Made by a program: the position numbers and the translations under genes
The notes under the pieces: model-generated
The model's database searches: none
What the model was told of the DNA's origin: nothing
Seen by the model: the letters and a program-made list of their open reading frames with translations, nothing else
From: Bhargavaea sp. CC-171006
Lineage (GTDB): Bacteria; Bacillota; Bacilli; Bacillales_A; Planococcaceae
Reading direction: 5' to 3'
Length of the DNA: 64,000 nucleotides
Assembly: GCF_009761675.1 (NCBI RefSeq)
Contig: NZ_QUZH01000022.1
Coordinates: forward strand, 1-64,000
In this document: in pieces, positions 51,584 to 59,937 of the stretch
Layout of the letters: each line of letters opens with the position of its first letter
Position numbering within the stretch: position 1 is the stretch's first letter

Positions 51584-51611
51584 CGTATATAATCCCCTGC
51601 TCTATTGTCAA
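51584..51611 (-). promoter_or_regulatory. Sigma-A promoter of the ypjD operon
   Basis: Minus-strand TTGACA (51611-51606), 16 bases, TATACG (51589-51584). It would drive ypjD through birA, which have overlaps or gaps of at most 15 bp. Confidence 0.6.
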
Positions 51612-51665
51612 AACTAATTGAATCAAGGATACTTGACGTGGGGTAAAGACTTGTTCGGAGGGGTG

Positions 51666-52541
51666 ATGCATTTGTTCCGGGGGATCAAAATCAAAAATCT
51701 GATCATGATTCTTTTTGGCGCGGCCATCTTCAGCTTTGGCCTTGTCCATTTCAATATCCAGCATGAGCTTGCGGAAGGGGGCTTTACCGGCCTGACGCTG
51801 ATTCTGCTGTTCGTATTTAAGCTGGACCCGGCCATTATGAACCTGGTCCTGAACGTGCCGATGTTCTTTATCGGATGGAAGCTGCTCGGACGGAAAACGT
51901 TCATCTATACAGTCGTAGGTACTGTGGCTGTGTCGGTCTTTCTCCGCATCTTCACAACATATCAATATGACATCCATATGGAGAACGACCTCCTTCTCGT
52001 CTCCCTGTTCGCAGGCGTCTTTATCGGCATCGGGCTCGGAATCATCTTCCGTTTCGGCGGAACGACCGGAGGCGTAGACATCATCGCCCGCCTGGCGAAC
52101 AAGTACTACGGATGGAGCATGGGCCGCACGATGTTCATCTTTGATGCAGGTGTCATCCTTCTTTCCTGGGCGACCTATCTCACGATGCCGAAGATGATGT
52201 ATACACTGGTTGCGGTCTATGTCGGCGCAAGGGTCATCGACTTCGTACAGGAAGGCGCCTACTCGGGACGCGGCGCCTGGATCATCTCCGAATGGCAGGA
52301 CGAGATCGCGGATAAAATCACGGCGGAGATGGACCGGGGTGTAACTGTCATGAAGGGCCGCGGCCACTATACCAAGCAGGAGCGCGAAGTGCTGTACTGC
52401 GTGGTCGGCAAGAACGAGATCGTCAGGCTGAAGAACATCATCAACAGCGTGGACCCGTCAGCTTTCGTTTCTGTCACGGACGTGCATGATGTCATGGGCG
52501 AAGGGTTTACACTGGATGAGGAAAAAAAGCCGCTTGACTGA
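51666..52541 (+). CDS. ypjC: YitT-family membrane protein YpjC
   Basis: 291 residues from the ATG at 51666 (GGAGGGG just upstream; a TTG two codons on is also possible). Five hydrophobic segments in the N-terminal 200 residues form the YitT/DUF161 domain, and the C-terminal part (CVVGKNEIVRLKNII.VDP.AFV) is a DUF2179 cytoplasmic domain. Function unknown; related to YitT transporter-like proteins. It is on the opposite strand to its neighbours. It faces the yugP-like gene tail to tail. Confidence 0.85.
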   Translation: MHLFRGIKIKNLIMILFGAAIFSFGLVHFNIQHELAEGGFTGLTLILLFVFKLDPAIMNLVLNVPMFFIGWKLLGRKTFIYTVVGTVAVSVFLRIFTTYQYDIHMENDLLLVSLFAGVFIGIGLGIIFRFGGTTGGVDIIARLANKYYGWSMGRTMFIFDAGVILLSWATYLTMPKMMYTLVAVYVGARVIDFVQEGAYSGRGAWIISEWQDEIADKITAEMDRGVTVMKGRGHYTKQEREVLYCVVGKNEIVRLKNIINSVDPSAFVSVTDVHDVMGEGFTLDEEKKPLD

Positions 52542-52571
52542 TTTTTCGGCAGACCAAAATGGAGATCATAC

Positions 52572-52612
52572 AAAAACACCCCGTCATTCCTTCAGAGGAA
52601 AGCCGGGGTGTC
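52572..52612 (-). terminator. Terminator between ypjC and the yugP-like gene
   Basis: ACACCCCG pairs with CGGGGTGT; the minus strand has TTTTTG after it, the plus strand only TCTTG, so it mainly serves the minus strand. Confidence 0.75.
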
Positions 52613-52622
52613 TTGCATGCAA

Positions 52623-53291
52623 TTATTCGCGGTTCTGGAAAATCAGGACCAGTCGCAGGAGTTCGAGGACAGCGACTGCGGCTGCCGCCACATAAGTGAG
52701 TGCAGCTGCACTAAGCACTTTTTTGGCATGGGGCTCCTCTTCGTTCCGGATGATGCCCAGCTCGACGATCTGGTTCATCGCACGGCTTGAGGCGTTAAAC
52801 TCGACCGGCAGCGTCACAAGCTGGAACAGGACGCCGACCGCCATGAGCACGATACCGATTCCAAGCAGATTGTTCATGCTTGAGAAGAACAGGCCTGCCA
52901 TGATGAAGATCCACGACGCGTTGGATGTGATGTTCGCAACAGGGGCCAGCCGGTGGCGGAAGCGGAGGAATGCATAATCCTGCGCATCCTGGATGGCGTG
53001 GCCGACTTCGTGGGCTGCGACGGCCGTACCCGCGACGGAAGCGTTGTGGTAGTTGTCCGAAGAAAGCGCAACCGTCTTGGTCAGCGGATTGTAATGATCG
53101 GACAGTACACCCTGCGTTTCGACAACTTTTACATTATCAAGGCCGTTGCGGTCAAGGATCATCCGTGCCACTTCCCTTCCGGTCATGCCGGACGTGGAGC
53201 GGACACGGGCATACTTGTTGTACGTGTTTTTGACTTTGAACTGCGAATAGAGGGGCAGTGCAATGATGATGATCAGATAGATCAGGAACAT
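52623..53291 (-). CDS. yugP: YugP-like membrane zinc metallopeptidase
   Basis: 222 residues with several membrane helices (about 2-18, 125-145, 147-170, 195-218). The zinc motif is AAHEVGHAIQD (about residue 93). It resembles B. subtilis YugP, whose role is unknown. In B. subtilis this place between ypjA and ypjC holds ypjB, so the gene seems to occupy a different neighbourhood here. Substrate unknown. Confidence 0.88.
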   Translation of the reverse strand: MFLIYLIIIIALPLYSQFKVKNTYNKYARVRSTSGMTGREVARMILDRNGLDNVKVVETQGVLSDHYNPLTKTVALSSDNYHNASVAGTAVAAHEVGHAIQDAQDYAFLRFRHRLAPVANITSNASWIFIMAGLFFSSMNNLLGIGIVLMAVGVLFQLVTLPVEFNASSRAMNQIVELGIIRNEEEPHAKKVLSAAALTYVAAAAVAVLELLRLVLIFQNRE

Positions 53292-53318
53292 TCTTCTTCC
53301 TCCCTTTTGTCTCTCTCT

Positions 53319-53939
53319 TTATTTTACCGGCTGAGGAGCTTCTCCGGCAACTGATACGTTCCGGCGGCGCCAAGCATAAATCGCCAGCGAGATGCAGGCA
53401 ATAGACAGCCAGAACGTGAAGTAGCCGATGACCCGGATATGCTCCATGATCCGGCCGTAGATCGGCATCTGCCCGAACACATAGTCGATCACATCATTAT
53501 GCAGTGTCCAGACAGCAGCGATGGCGATATGCCAGACGCCAAACGCATACTTCGGCAGATAAAGGACCGCCTGGACCGCCATCAGGAAGTGGGAAGCGAC
53601 GAGCATCCATCCCGTGGCACCGATCTCGCCGACTTCCACAAGTGTCCAGATGTTCATGACGACCGCCCATAAGCCGTATTTGACAAGCGTGATCAGGGCG
53701 AGTGCCTCAATCAGCTTCCAGTGCCTTCCCCAGATCCAGGCGGCAATTGCGAGCGTGAAGAACAGGCTGGCCGTCGGGCTGTCCGGCACGAACAGGAGGA
53801 AAATCGGTTCGGTGATCCGGAGCTGGGACTCGTACCAGATATAGCCGTAGATCGTGCCGCCCAGGTTGATGAAGAATAGAAGGGTGAGGAAACGCCGGTC
53901 TTCCAGGACCGCGCGGATGTATGGGATCACGGATTGCAT
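53319..53939 (-). CDS. ypjA: YpjA-like DUF1405 membrane protein
   Basis: 206 residues with six hydrophobic segments (family DUF1405), including GGTIYGYIWYESQL and a late RIMEHIRVIGYFTFWL. Function unknown; it always sits beside the qcr genes in Bacillales. CCCGGAGG precedes the ATG. A terminator separates it from qcrC. Confidence 0.85.
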   Translation of the reverse strand: MQSVIPYIRAVLEDRRFLTLLFFINLGGTIYGYIWYESQLRITEPIFLLFVPDSPTASLFFTLAIAAWIWGRHWKLIEALALITLVKYGLWAVVMNIWTLVEVGEIGATGWMLVASHFLMAVQAVLYLPKYAFGVWHIAIAAVWTLHNDVIDYVFGQMPIYGRIMEHIRVIGYFTFWLSIACISLAIYAWRRRNVSVAGEAPQPVK

Positions 53940-53956
53940 GGGAAACCTCCGGGTAA

Positions 53957-53983
53957 GAAAAAAGAGCCAGTCCCCTGGCTCTT
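53957..53983 (-). terminator. Terminator of qcrABC
   Basis: Minus-strand AGAGCCAG pairs with CTGGCTCT, followed by TTTTTC; it ends before the ypjA ribosome binding site. Confidence 0.85.
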
Positions 53984-53993
53984 TCTTTCGGAA

Positions 53994-54776
53994 TTATTGT
54001 TGGGTAACAGTAGAGAGGAACTCAGCAAGCTGCTGAAGCTCTTCGTCACTGCCTTCGAATGCGTCAGCCGGCATGACCTGCTGGCCGTCTTTGACGACGC
54101 CGTTTACGGCGATGTCCGCAACTTCTTCAGGTGTATGGCCTGTACCCGTGAGCGGAACCCCGGCAGGAGTCCCTTCGAAGTTCTCGCCGTGGCAGGTGAC
54201 ACACGATTGGCCCATATAGATTTCATAGCCCGGATCAGACGTGTCAAACTCTGCTTCTTCGACGATTTGACCTTGTGCTTCTGCCGCTTCCCAGTCATGG
54301 TTGACGACAGATTCCCAAGTGAGGTAAATCATCGCAAACAGTGTGAGAAGCATGAAAGCTGTAGGCAGTGGGCGCTTGAACGGACGGCGCTCTTTGGACG
54401 TATCCAAAAATGGCATAAGCAGGAGCGCGCCGATTGCGAGGCCCGGGATAATGATGGCACCGACAACGTTATACGGGCCGGAAGCAAATTCATATTTCAG
54501 GAGCTGATACATCTGAAGGAAGTACCAGTCAGGCAGCGGGATGTACCCGGTGTCTGTTGGGTCGGCCTGCCGCTCAAGCGGCGACGGGTGCGCGACCGTA
54601 AGAATCAGGTAACCGACAAGGAAGATGGCGCCGATGATCCATTCTTTCAGAAGGAAGTTCGGCCAGAAAGCCTCCGTCTTGCCAGGATACTCTGAATAGT
54701 CTTTAGGGATCCGGTTCTTCTCGTAAGAACGGATACGGGAATCCCCGACAAATTTCATCCCTTTACCGCGATGCAT
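53994..54776 (-). CDS. qcrC: Menaquinol:cytochrome c reductase, cytochrome b/c subunit
   Basis: 260 residues. It fuses a subunit IV-like membrane part (helices about 45-65, 95-120, 130-148) to a covalently bound cytochrome c domain with heme motif CVTCHG (about residue 193) and a distal Met in VMPADAF. Part of the bc complex that passes electrons from menaquinol to cytochrome c. GGAGGGG precedes the ATG. Order qcrA-qcrB-qcrC. Confidence 0.95.
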   Translation of the reverse strand: MHRGKGMKFVGDSRIRSYEKNRIPKDYSEYPGKTEAFWPNFLLKEWIIGAIFLVGYLILTVAHPSPLERQADPTDTGYIPLPDWYFLQMYQLLKYEFASGPYNVVGAIIIPGLAIGALLLMPFLDTSKERRPFKRPLPTAFMLLTLFAMIYLTWESVVNHDWEAAEAQGQIVEEAEFDTSDPGYEIYMGQSCVTCHGENFEGTPAGVPLTGTGHTPEEVADIAVNGVVKDGQQVMPADAFEGSDEELQQLAEFLSTVTQQ

Positions 54777-54816
54777 AGTGTCCCCTCCTCTATAAGGATC
54801 TTAGTGTCCGCCAGTC

Positions 54817-55491
54817 TTACAACGGACCGGAAATACCTTGTCTCCGGATCATGATGAAGTGCGCTGCGAGCAGTCCGAGCAGGGCAGCCGGCAGGAAGAA
54901 GACATGAATCGCGAAGAAGCGTGTCAGTGTCTGCGCACCAAGGATCGTGGCGTCCCCTGCAAGGAGGATCTTGATCCAATCCCCTATGAACGGTACGGAA
55001 GCGGCAATCTCGATGCCGACCTTAGTAGCGAACAGGGCTTTCATGTCCCATGGGAGAAGGTATCCTGTAAAGCCGAGTCCGAGCATGACGATGAAGATCA
55101 GGACACCGACCATCCAGTTCAGCTCACGCGGCTTCTTGTAGGAGCCTGTGAAGAATACCCGAAGAGTATGGAGGAACATCATGACAATGACAAGAGAGGC
55201 TCCCCAGTGGTGCATACCGCGCACAATTTCTCCGAATGCCACTTCGTTCTGAAGATAGTAAACGGATTTCCATGCATTTTCAATGTCCGGCGTGTAATAC
55301 ATGGTGAGGAACATTCCGGACAGGATCTGGATGACCGTAACGAAGAATGTCAGGCCCCCGAAACAATAAATGAATGCAGAAAAGTGATGCGCAGGGTTTA
55401 CGTGCTCAGGTACTTCATGGTCGGCAATATCGCGCCAGATCGGCGTGATATCCAACCGCTCGTCCACCCAGTCATAGATCTTGTTCAGCAC
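54817..55491 (-). CDS. qcrB: Menaquinol:cytochrome c reductase, cytochrome b6 subunit
   Basis: 224 residues with four membrane helices; two pairs of heme-b His are visible (GMHHWGASLV, HTLRVF, and FFAIHVFFLP, LAAHFIM). GTG start at 55491 with AGGGGG upstream. It carries the quinol sites of the bc complex, between qcrA and qcrC. Confidence 0.95.
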   Translation of the reverse strand: MLNKIYDWVDERLDITPIWRDIADHEVPEHVNPAHHFSAFIYCFGGLTFFVTVIQILSGMFLTMYYTPDIENAWKSVYYLQNEVAFGEIVRGMHHWGASLVIVMMFLHTLRVFFTGSYKKPRELNWMVGVLIFIVMLGLGFTGYLLPWDMKALFATKVGIEIAASVPFIGDWIKILLAGDATILGAQTLTRFFAIHVFFLPAALLGLLAAHFIMIRRQGISGPL

Positions 55492-55514
55492 GGTTGTCTT
55501 ACCCCCTAACTAGA

Positions 55515-56021
55515 TTAAATCAACGTATTCGGTTTTGTGGCCCCAAGGTAGAGCAGGTCATCTTCGATTTTTACATCAAATTCGTCCAGAGGTCCGGTTG
55601 GTGGCGTTCCCGGAACGTTCTGGCCGTTCTTCTCGTAGCGGCCTGCGTGGCATGGGCAGAAGAACTGATTCGGGTGTGCCGAATCCCCTGCCCAGTTGAC
55701 TGTGCAGCCAAGGTGCTTACATACAGGCGAAAGAGCTACGACTTTATCGCCTTCTTTGTAAACCCATGCTGTACCGGTCACTTCGGACTCGTACCAGCCG
55801 TCAACCTGATCGTACGTGAAGTCTACACGGACAGGCTCTTCTGTCAGCTCGCTCACCTTTTGGCTTGTCGGGATGTAATCTCCCGCAGCGCCGGCTTCGA
55901 GGACAGGGTCCACTGCGAAACGGATCATTGGCATGAGCATTCCGGAAGCCATGAATCCGCCGACGCCCATAAGTGTGTAGTTCAGGAATTGGCGCCGTGA
56001 AACTCGAGTATTGCTCATCAT
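55515..56021 (-). CDS. qcrA: Menaquinol:cytochrome c reductase, Rieske iron-sulfur subunit
   Basis: 168 residues. A twin-arginine-like N-terminus (SRRQFL) with one membrane helix precedes the Rieske domain; the cluster motifs are CKHLGC (about 107) and CPCHAG (about 126). It transfers electrons from menaquinol. The start may be the ATG at 56018 (better spacing to GGGGGG). First gene of qcrABC. Confidence 0.95.
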   Translation of the reverse strand: MMSNTRVSRRQFLNYTLMGVGGFMASGMLMPMIRFAVDPVLEAGAAGDYIPTSQKVSELTEEPVRVDFTYDQVDGWYESEVTGTAWVYKEGDKVVALSPVCKHLGCTVNWAGDSAHPNQFFCPCHAGRYEKNGQNVPGTPPTGPLDEFDVKIEDDLLYLGATKPNTLI

Positions 56022-56092
56022 GTTCCCCCCTCTTACTAAAGGTTCAGTCCATCGGACAAACTTTTACTGAATAGCTTAGCTAGGACATATCT

Positions 56093-56121
56093 ATGATATC
56101 CCAATCAAATTCGAAATTCAA
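56093..56121 (-). promoter_or_regulatory. Candidate sigma-A promoter of qcrABC
   Basis: Minus-strand TTGAAT (56121-56116), exactly 17 bases, TATCAT (56098-56093), about 70 bp before qcrA. Confidence 0.6.
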
Positions 56122-56168
56122 CAAAGCATTTGGCGGTATGTGGAGATTGTGAACTTTTTTTGTCGGCT

Positions 56169-56615
56169 TTATTCGCTTGTCCATCTGGCGGTGAGAACCG
56201 GGATGATCTGCCGCACCTGATCTTCAAGGACGGACTGTTTCAATTTCTTGTCCATGCTCTCCAGCGGAATCGACGGAATCCAGATGGCATCCGGGATGAT
56301 GCCCTCTCTTGACCAGGAAGGATCAGTCGTCAGGTGGAACACATGCTTAAACGGCATGTCCGAGATCGAGGCGGACCATTCCGAAGCAAGCCGGCTCTTG
56401 TCATTGCCATCTGTATAGCTGAATGGCGGAAACAAGACGACCCGCCCCTTGAACTGCCGTTCGATGAATGCGGCCAGGTTCATGAGAAACTCGGCCGAAG
56501 ACGCGCTCTGCTTCATAGCGCCCCCGCTTCCGATATGGACGAGGGGAATGATGGCGGTATCGATATATTCCTGCTGCTGCATATAAAGATCAAGGTCATT
56601 CGCTGTCCAGTTCAT
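56169..56615 (-). CDS. ypiF: YpiF-like protein (DUF2487)
   Basis: 148 residues from the ATG at 56615 with AGGAGG upstream. It starts MNWTANDLDLYMQQ and matches DUF2487 by position between ypiB and qcrA. No motif of known function is seen. B. subtilis ypiF occupies the same place. Role in the bc complex region is not established. Confidence 0.8.
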   Translation of the reverse strand: MNWTANDLDLYMQQQEYIDTAIIPLVHIGSGGAMKQSASSAEFLMNLAAFIERQFKGRVVLFPPFSYTDGNDKSRLASEWSASISDMPFKHVFHLTTDPSWSREGIIPDAIWIPSIPLESMDKKLKQSVLEDQVRQIIPVLTARWTSE

Positions 56616-56680
56616 AGAAAAACTCCTCCTAAAAGCTTCCATTCAAACTTTCCTGCCTTTTCACTTTACCACAAGCAAAA

Positions 56681-56711
56681 GAAAAAGACTTCATCCGGGA
56701 AGATGAAGTCA
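56681..56711 (-). terminator. Terminator overlapping the ypiB stop
   Basis: Minus-strand GACTTCATC pairs with GATGAAGTC around TTCCCG, then TTTTTC; the stop codon overlaps the first arm. Confidence 0.8.
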
Positions 56712-57263
56712 CTTGGAGCCAATCTCCTTGATCGACTGGAGCGTCTTGGAGAGGGCGAAAAATTTATCTTTGTCGTTCTGGTCGAGCGCCTCGTCGATCT
56801 GGCGGAGAAGCTGCTCCTCGCGGAAGGCCAGGACGCTCTCTTCGAGCAGCTGTTCGGCTTCCCTGCGGTCCTTGTCGCTGATTTTGATGTATTCCGGTAC
56901 GTACGGATTGTCCTCCAGCACTGCCGCATACTCTGGGCATGCATGCCGGTTCGGGAAGTTGAGCTGGAGGTACATATGCTCTTCCGGATGGAGCCGCAAG
57001 TCATGGAATGACTTCTCGGCATCCGCAGTCATCAGATTCCCTTTGTAAAAGCGGAATGGGATGCCGTCCGAATCGGTTGTGGACATTACCATCGCCCTCG
57101 GGCAGTAGTGTGCCTCATCAACGAAACGCACATGATTCAGCAGCTGATCGTGGCTCAGGAGATAATTCAGGATCCAAACGCACTCCCGCCGTTTTAAATG
57201 GTAGGTTTTCAGAAACCACCTGACAAACTCCTTTTTCTCGGCGACCGGGACTGACGCTGTCAC
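56709..57263 (-). CDS. ypiB: YpiB/ReoY-like regulator
   Basis: 184 residues of the UPF0302/YpiB family. The N-terminal KKEFVRWFLKTYHLKRRECVW block and C-terminal helical region fit family descriptions. In Listeria the homologue ReoY helps ClpCP degrade MurA, which tunes peptidoglycan synthesis; by analogy this may do the same. It is 20 bp after ypiA, whose homologue acts in the same path. Confidence 0.85.
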   Translation of the reverse strand: MTASVPVAEKKEFVRWFLKTYHLKRRECVWILNYLLSHDQLLNHVRFVDEAHYCPRAMVMSTTDSDGIPFRFYKGNLMTADAEKSFHDLRLHPEEHMYLQLNFPNRHACPEYAAVLEDNPYVPEYIKISDKDRREAEQLLEESVLAFREEQLLRQIDEALDQNDKDKFFALSKTLQSIKEIGSK

Positions 57264-57282
57264 ACCATCCCCTCCTTTCCCT

Positions 57283-58536
57283 TTACATTTCCGTCTCCAG
57301 GAATGAAGACCATCTCGGATCGTCCGGCATGAGGACGGCGAGTTGCTTTATCAATTCGATGGCCTCTTCCCTTTTTCCTTCATCCAGCAGGAAAAGGGAG
57401 AAATTCTCAAGGAACTGCGGGTCTTCCCTGAAATCATTATATGCAAGCCGGTAAAAATCATATGCCTCATTGAACTGTTCTTCGCGCTCGTGGGCGGCCG
57501 CGGCAAACGGATAGAGTGCCGGCCAGTCCCGGCCCTCATCCCGCAGCTCTCCGATCATCGAGATGATTTCTTCATTCCGCTCCTGATGATCGTAAAGCGA
57601 CATGAGTGCATGGAGGGCATCCATATACTCGGGATCGAGTGCGATCGCCTCATTGAAGTGGGATTCGGCTTCTTCCGTGCGGCCGGTTTTGAGTGCAAGC
57701 TTTCCGGCCGAAAAGTAAAGTTCCTTGTCGTATTTATCACGGGCAAGCCCTTCCTGAAGCGTCGTATAAGCGGACTCGTCCTCCCCTTCCATCGTCTGCG
57801 CCTGGGCAAGCAGGGCATAAGCGGAAAAGTAATCGGGGTCCATTGCTTTCAGTTCTCCAAGCTTCTTTATGGACTCTCCGTACTGTTTGCTCTGGTAAGC
57901 GGCATAGGCATAGCCGAACAGCATATCGGGTGTTCTCGCATCTTCCAGCGATTCCGCATAGTATGGCAGGGCTTCCTCAAATGCCGCCCCGGCCGCATAG
58001 GCTTCCGCAATCCGGTCGGAAAGCCGGACACCCGCCAATTCCCTGGTGGCCTGGCGGACCTCCTTATAAAGCCTTGCCGCCTCCGCATAGCGTCCGCCAT
58101 CCAAAAGAAGCTCGGCTTTGGCGAACTTCACCGCGGGCTCGTCCGGGAGGATCCCTTCGGCTTCCTCGACCTTCCTCAGAGCCGCTTCCGCCATTCCGGC
58201 CATCTGATAGTAGTCTGCGAGAACAAGAAGTGCCTGCGGATACTCTTCGTCCTGCGGTCCCACAGAAGTCAGCAGCAGGAGGGCCTCATCTTCCTCACCG
58301 AGCTCGATAAGCACCTGTGCCCGGTCGATCTTCAGCTGTGCCTCTTCCGGCATCAGCGACATCATGCCCTCATAAAGCGTGTCCGCCTCCTGAAGGAACC
58401 CGTACTCGGCCAGAAATCCAGCAGCCATATAGCGAGTCTCCATATCGGGGGAAGCCCCGATTTCGAGAATGAGCGATTCCGCTTTCTTGAATTCGCCATC
58501 CAGAATATATTGTTGAAGTTGTTCGATTGTCTCCAT
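57283..58536 (-). CDS. ypiA: TPR-repeat protein YpiA
   Basis: 417 residues made almost wholly of tetratricopeptide-like helices (for example ALLVLADYYQMAGMAEAALR, ELYFSAGKLALKTGRTEEAE). No signal peptide. In B. subtilis and Listeria, YpiA-type proteins are reported with ReoM/ReoY in controlling MurA turnover. Begins the ypiA-ypiB pair. Ribosome binding site is weak (GGGGACGGG). Confidence 0.85.
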   Translation of the reverse strand: METIEQLQQYILDGEFKKAESLILEIGASPDMETRYMAAGFLAEYGFLQEADTLYEGMMSLMPEEAQLKIDRAQVLIELGEEDEALLLLTSVGPQDEEYPQALLVLADYYQMAGMAEAALRKVEEAEGILPDEPAVKFAKAELLLDGGRYAEAARLYKEVRQATRELAGVRLSDRIAEAYAAGAAFEEALPYYAESLEDARTPDMLFGYAYAAYQSKQYGESIKKLGELKAMDPDYFSAYALLAQAQTMEGEDESAYTTLQEGLARDKYDKELYFSAGKLALKTGRTEEAESHFNEAIALDPEYMDALHALMSLYDHQERNEEIISMIGELRDEGRDWPALYPFAAAAHEREEQFNEAYDFYRLAYNDFREDPQFLENFSLFLLDEGKREEAIELIKQLAVLMPDDPRWSSFLETEM

Positions 58537-58600
58537 CAGTATTCACCCGTCCCCGCATTTTTCATACTTCAATGCTACTGGAAGCAAGGCTTCCTTCACA

Positions 58601-58624
58601 AGAAAAAAGCCCCTCCAGGGAGCT
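58601..58624 (-). terminator. Terminator of the aro-tyr-his cluster
   Basis: Minus-strand AAGCTCCC pairs imperfectly with GGGGCTT, then TTTTTC; overlaps the end of aroA. Confidence 0.7.
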
Positions 58625-59916
58625 TATTCTCCGCGGAGGGAATCCAGATGTCCGAAAAATTCCGGGTAGGAAATCGCGATGCATCCGGGGTCCTGAAGTT
58701 CAACGGGACCGTCCGTGACAAGCGCCGCAATCCCGGCCATCATACCGATGCGGTGGTCCCCCCTTGAATCAAGGGCGGCGCCCGACAGTTTCGTCGGACC
58801 ATGGATGACCATGCCGTCGGCTGTAGGAGAGATGTCCGCCCCGAGTTTTCCAAGTTCTTCGGCAACGGCAGCGATGCGGTCCGTCTCCTTGACCCGGAGC
58901 TCTTCCGCATCACGGATCACGGTCGTCCCCTCGGCCTGTGTCGCCAGAAGGGCGATCACCGGAATCTCATCGATCAGGCGGGGGATCAGGTCGCCGCCGA
59001 TTTCGGTCCCCTTCAGGGAAGACGAGCGGATGGTGACTGCTCCGCGCCGCTCAGAATCATCTGTGTCGGTCACGTCCACCTCAAAATCGGCGCCCATTGC
59101 TTTCAGGACGTCGATCATGCCTGTGCGCGTAGGATTCAGACCAACGTTTTTGAGAACCACTTCACTATCCGGCACCATCGCTGACGCTGCCAGGAAGAAC
59201 GCCGCCGACGATATGTCGCCGGGTACATCCACATGGACCGGTGTGAGCTCCTGGCCGCCCCGCAGAGTAATGACGCCGTCCTCCGACTGAACGTCCATCC
59301 CGAAATTGCGCATCATCCGCTCCGTATGGTCGCGGGAGACTTCCTTCTCGCGGATGACCGACGTTCCACCGGCGCGCATTGCGGCAAACAGGATAGCCGA
59401 CTTGACCTGCGCGCTCGCGACAGGCATCTCGTAGTCGATGGGGCTGAGAGGCCCCCCCAGGACCGAAATCGGTGTGTACTGGGCCCCCTCGCGGCCGCGG
59501 ATATCGGCCTCCATCTGTTTGAGCGGGCCGGTCACTCTCTTCATCGGCCGTTTGGCGATCGACTCATCCCCCGCAATTACCGAATGGACTCGTGAGCCGG
59601 CAAGGATTCCGAGCATCAGGCGTGTGGTCGTGCCGGAGTTTCCGGTGTAGAGAATATCCGCCGGCTCCTGCCACCCGTCTATGCCGGGACTTTCGATCAC
59701 CAGTTCCGTTCCGTTGCGGCTGATATCCGCTCCGAGCAGGCGGAAGCATTCGATTGTACGCAGGCAATCCTCGCCAGGCAGAAAACCAGAGACTGTCGTA
59801 CGGCCCTTTGCGATTCCCCCGAACATGACCGCCCGGTGAGAGATGGATTTGTCTCCCGGCACGGAAATTGTGCCGCGTAGTGGTGCCCGCGGGTAATTCA
59901 GTGTCATCTTGTCCAT
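58624..59916 (-). CDS. aroA: 3-phosphoshikimate 1-carboxyvinyltransferase (EPSP synthase)
   Basis: 430 residues. Motifs PGDKSISHRAVM (about 20), TGNSGTTTRLM (about 92), DIPGDISSAAFFLAASAMVP-type loop (about 230) and the RDAEELRVKETDRI loop (about 340). It is the sixth shikimate step and glyphosate target. The symbol aroE is used in B. subtilis. Last gene of the cluster. Confidence 0.96.
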   Translation of the reverse strand: MDKMTLNYPRAPLRGTISVPGDKSISHRAVMFGGIAKGRTTVSGFLPGEDCLRTIECFRLLGADISRNGTELVIESPGIDGWQEPADILYTGNSGTTTRLMLGILAGSRVHSVIAGDESIAKRPMKRVTGPLKQMEADIRGREGAQYTPISVLGGPLSPIDYEMPVASAQVKSAILFAAMRAGGTSVIREKEVSRDHTERMMRNFGMDVQSEDGVITLRGGQELTPVHVDVPGDISSAAFFLAASAMVPDSEVVLKNVGLNPTRTGMIDVLKAMGADFEVDVTDTDDSERRGAVTIRSSSLKGTEIGGDLIPRLIDEIPVIALLATQAEGTTVIRDAEELRVKETDRIAAVAEELGKLGADISPTADGMVIHGPTKLSGAALDSRGDHRIGMMAGIAALVTDGPVELQDPGCIAISYPEFFGHLDSLRGE

Positions 59917-59937
59917 TTGTTCCGGCCCCCTGCCCTG

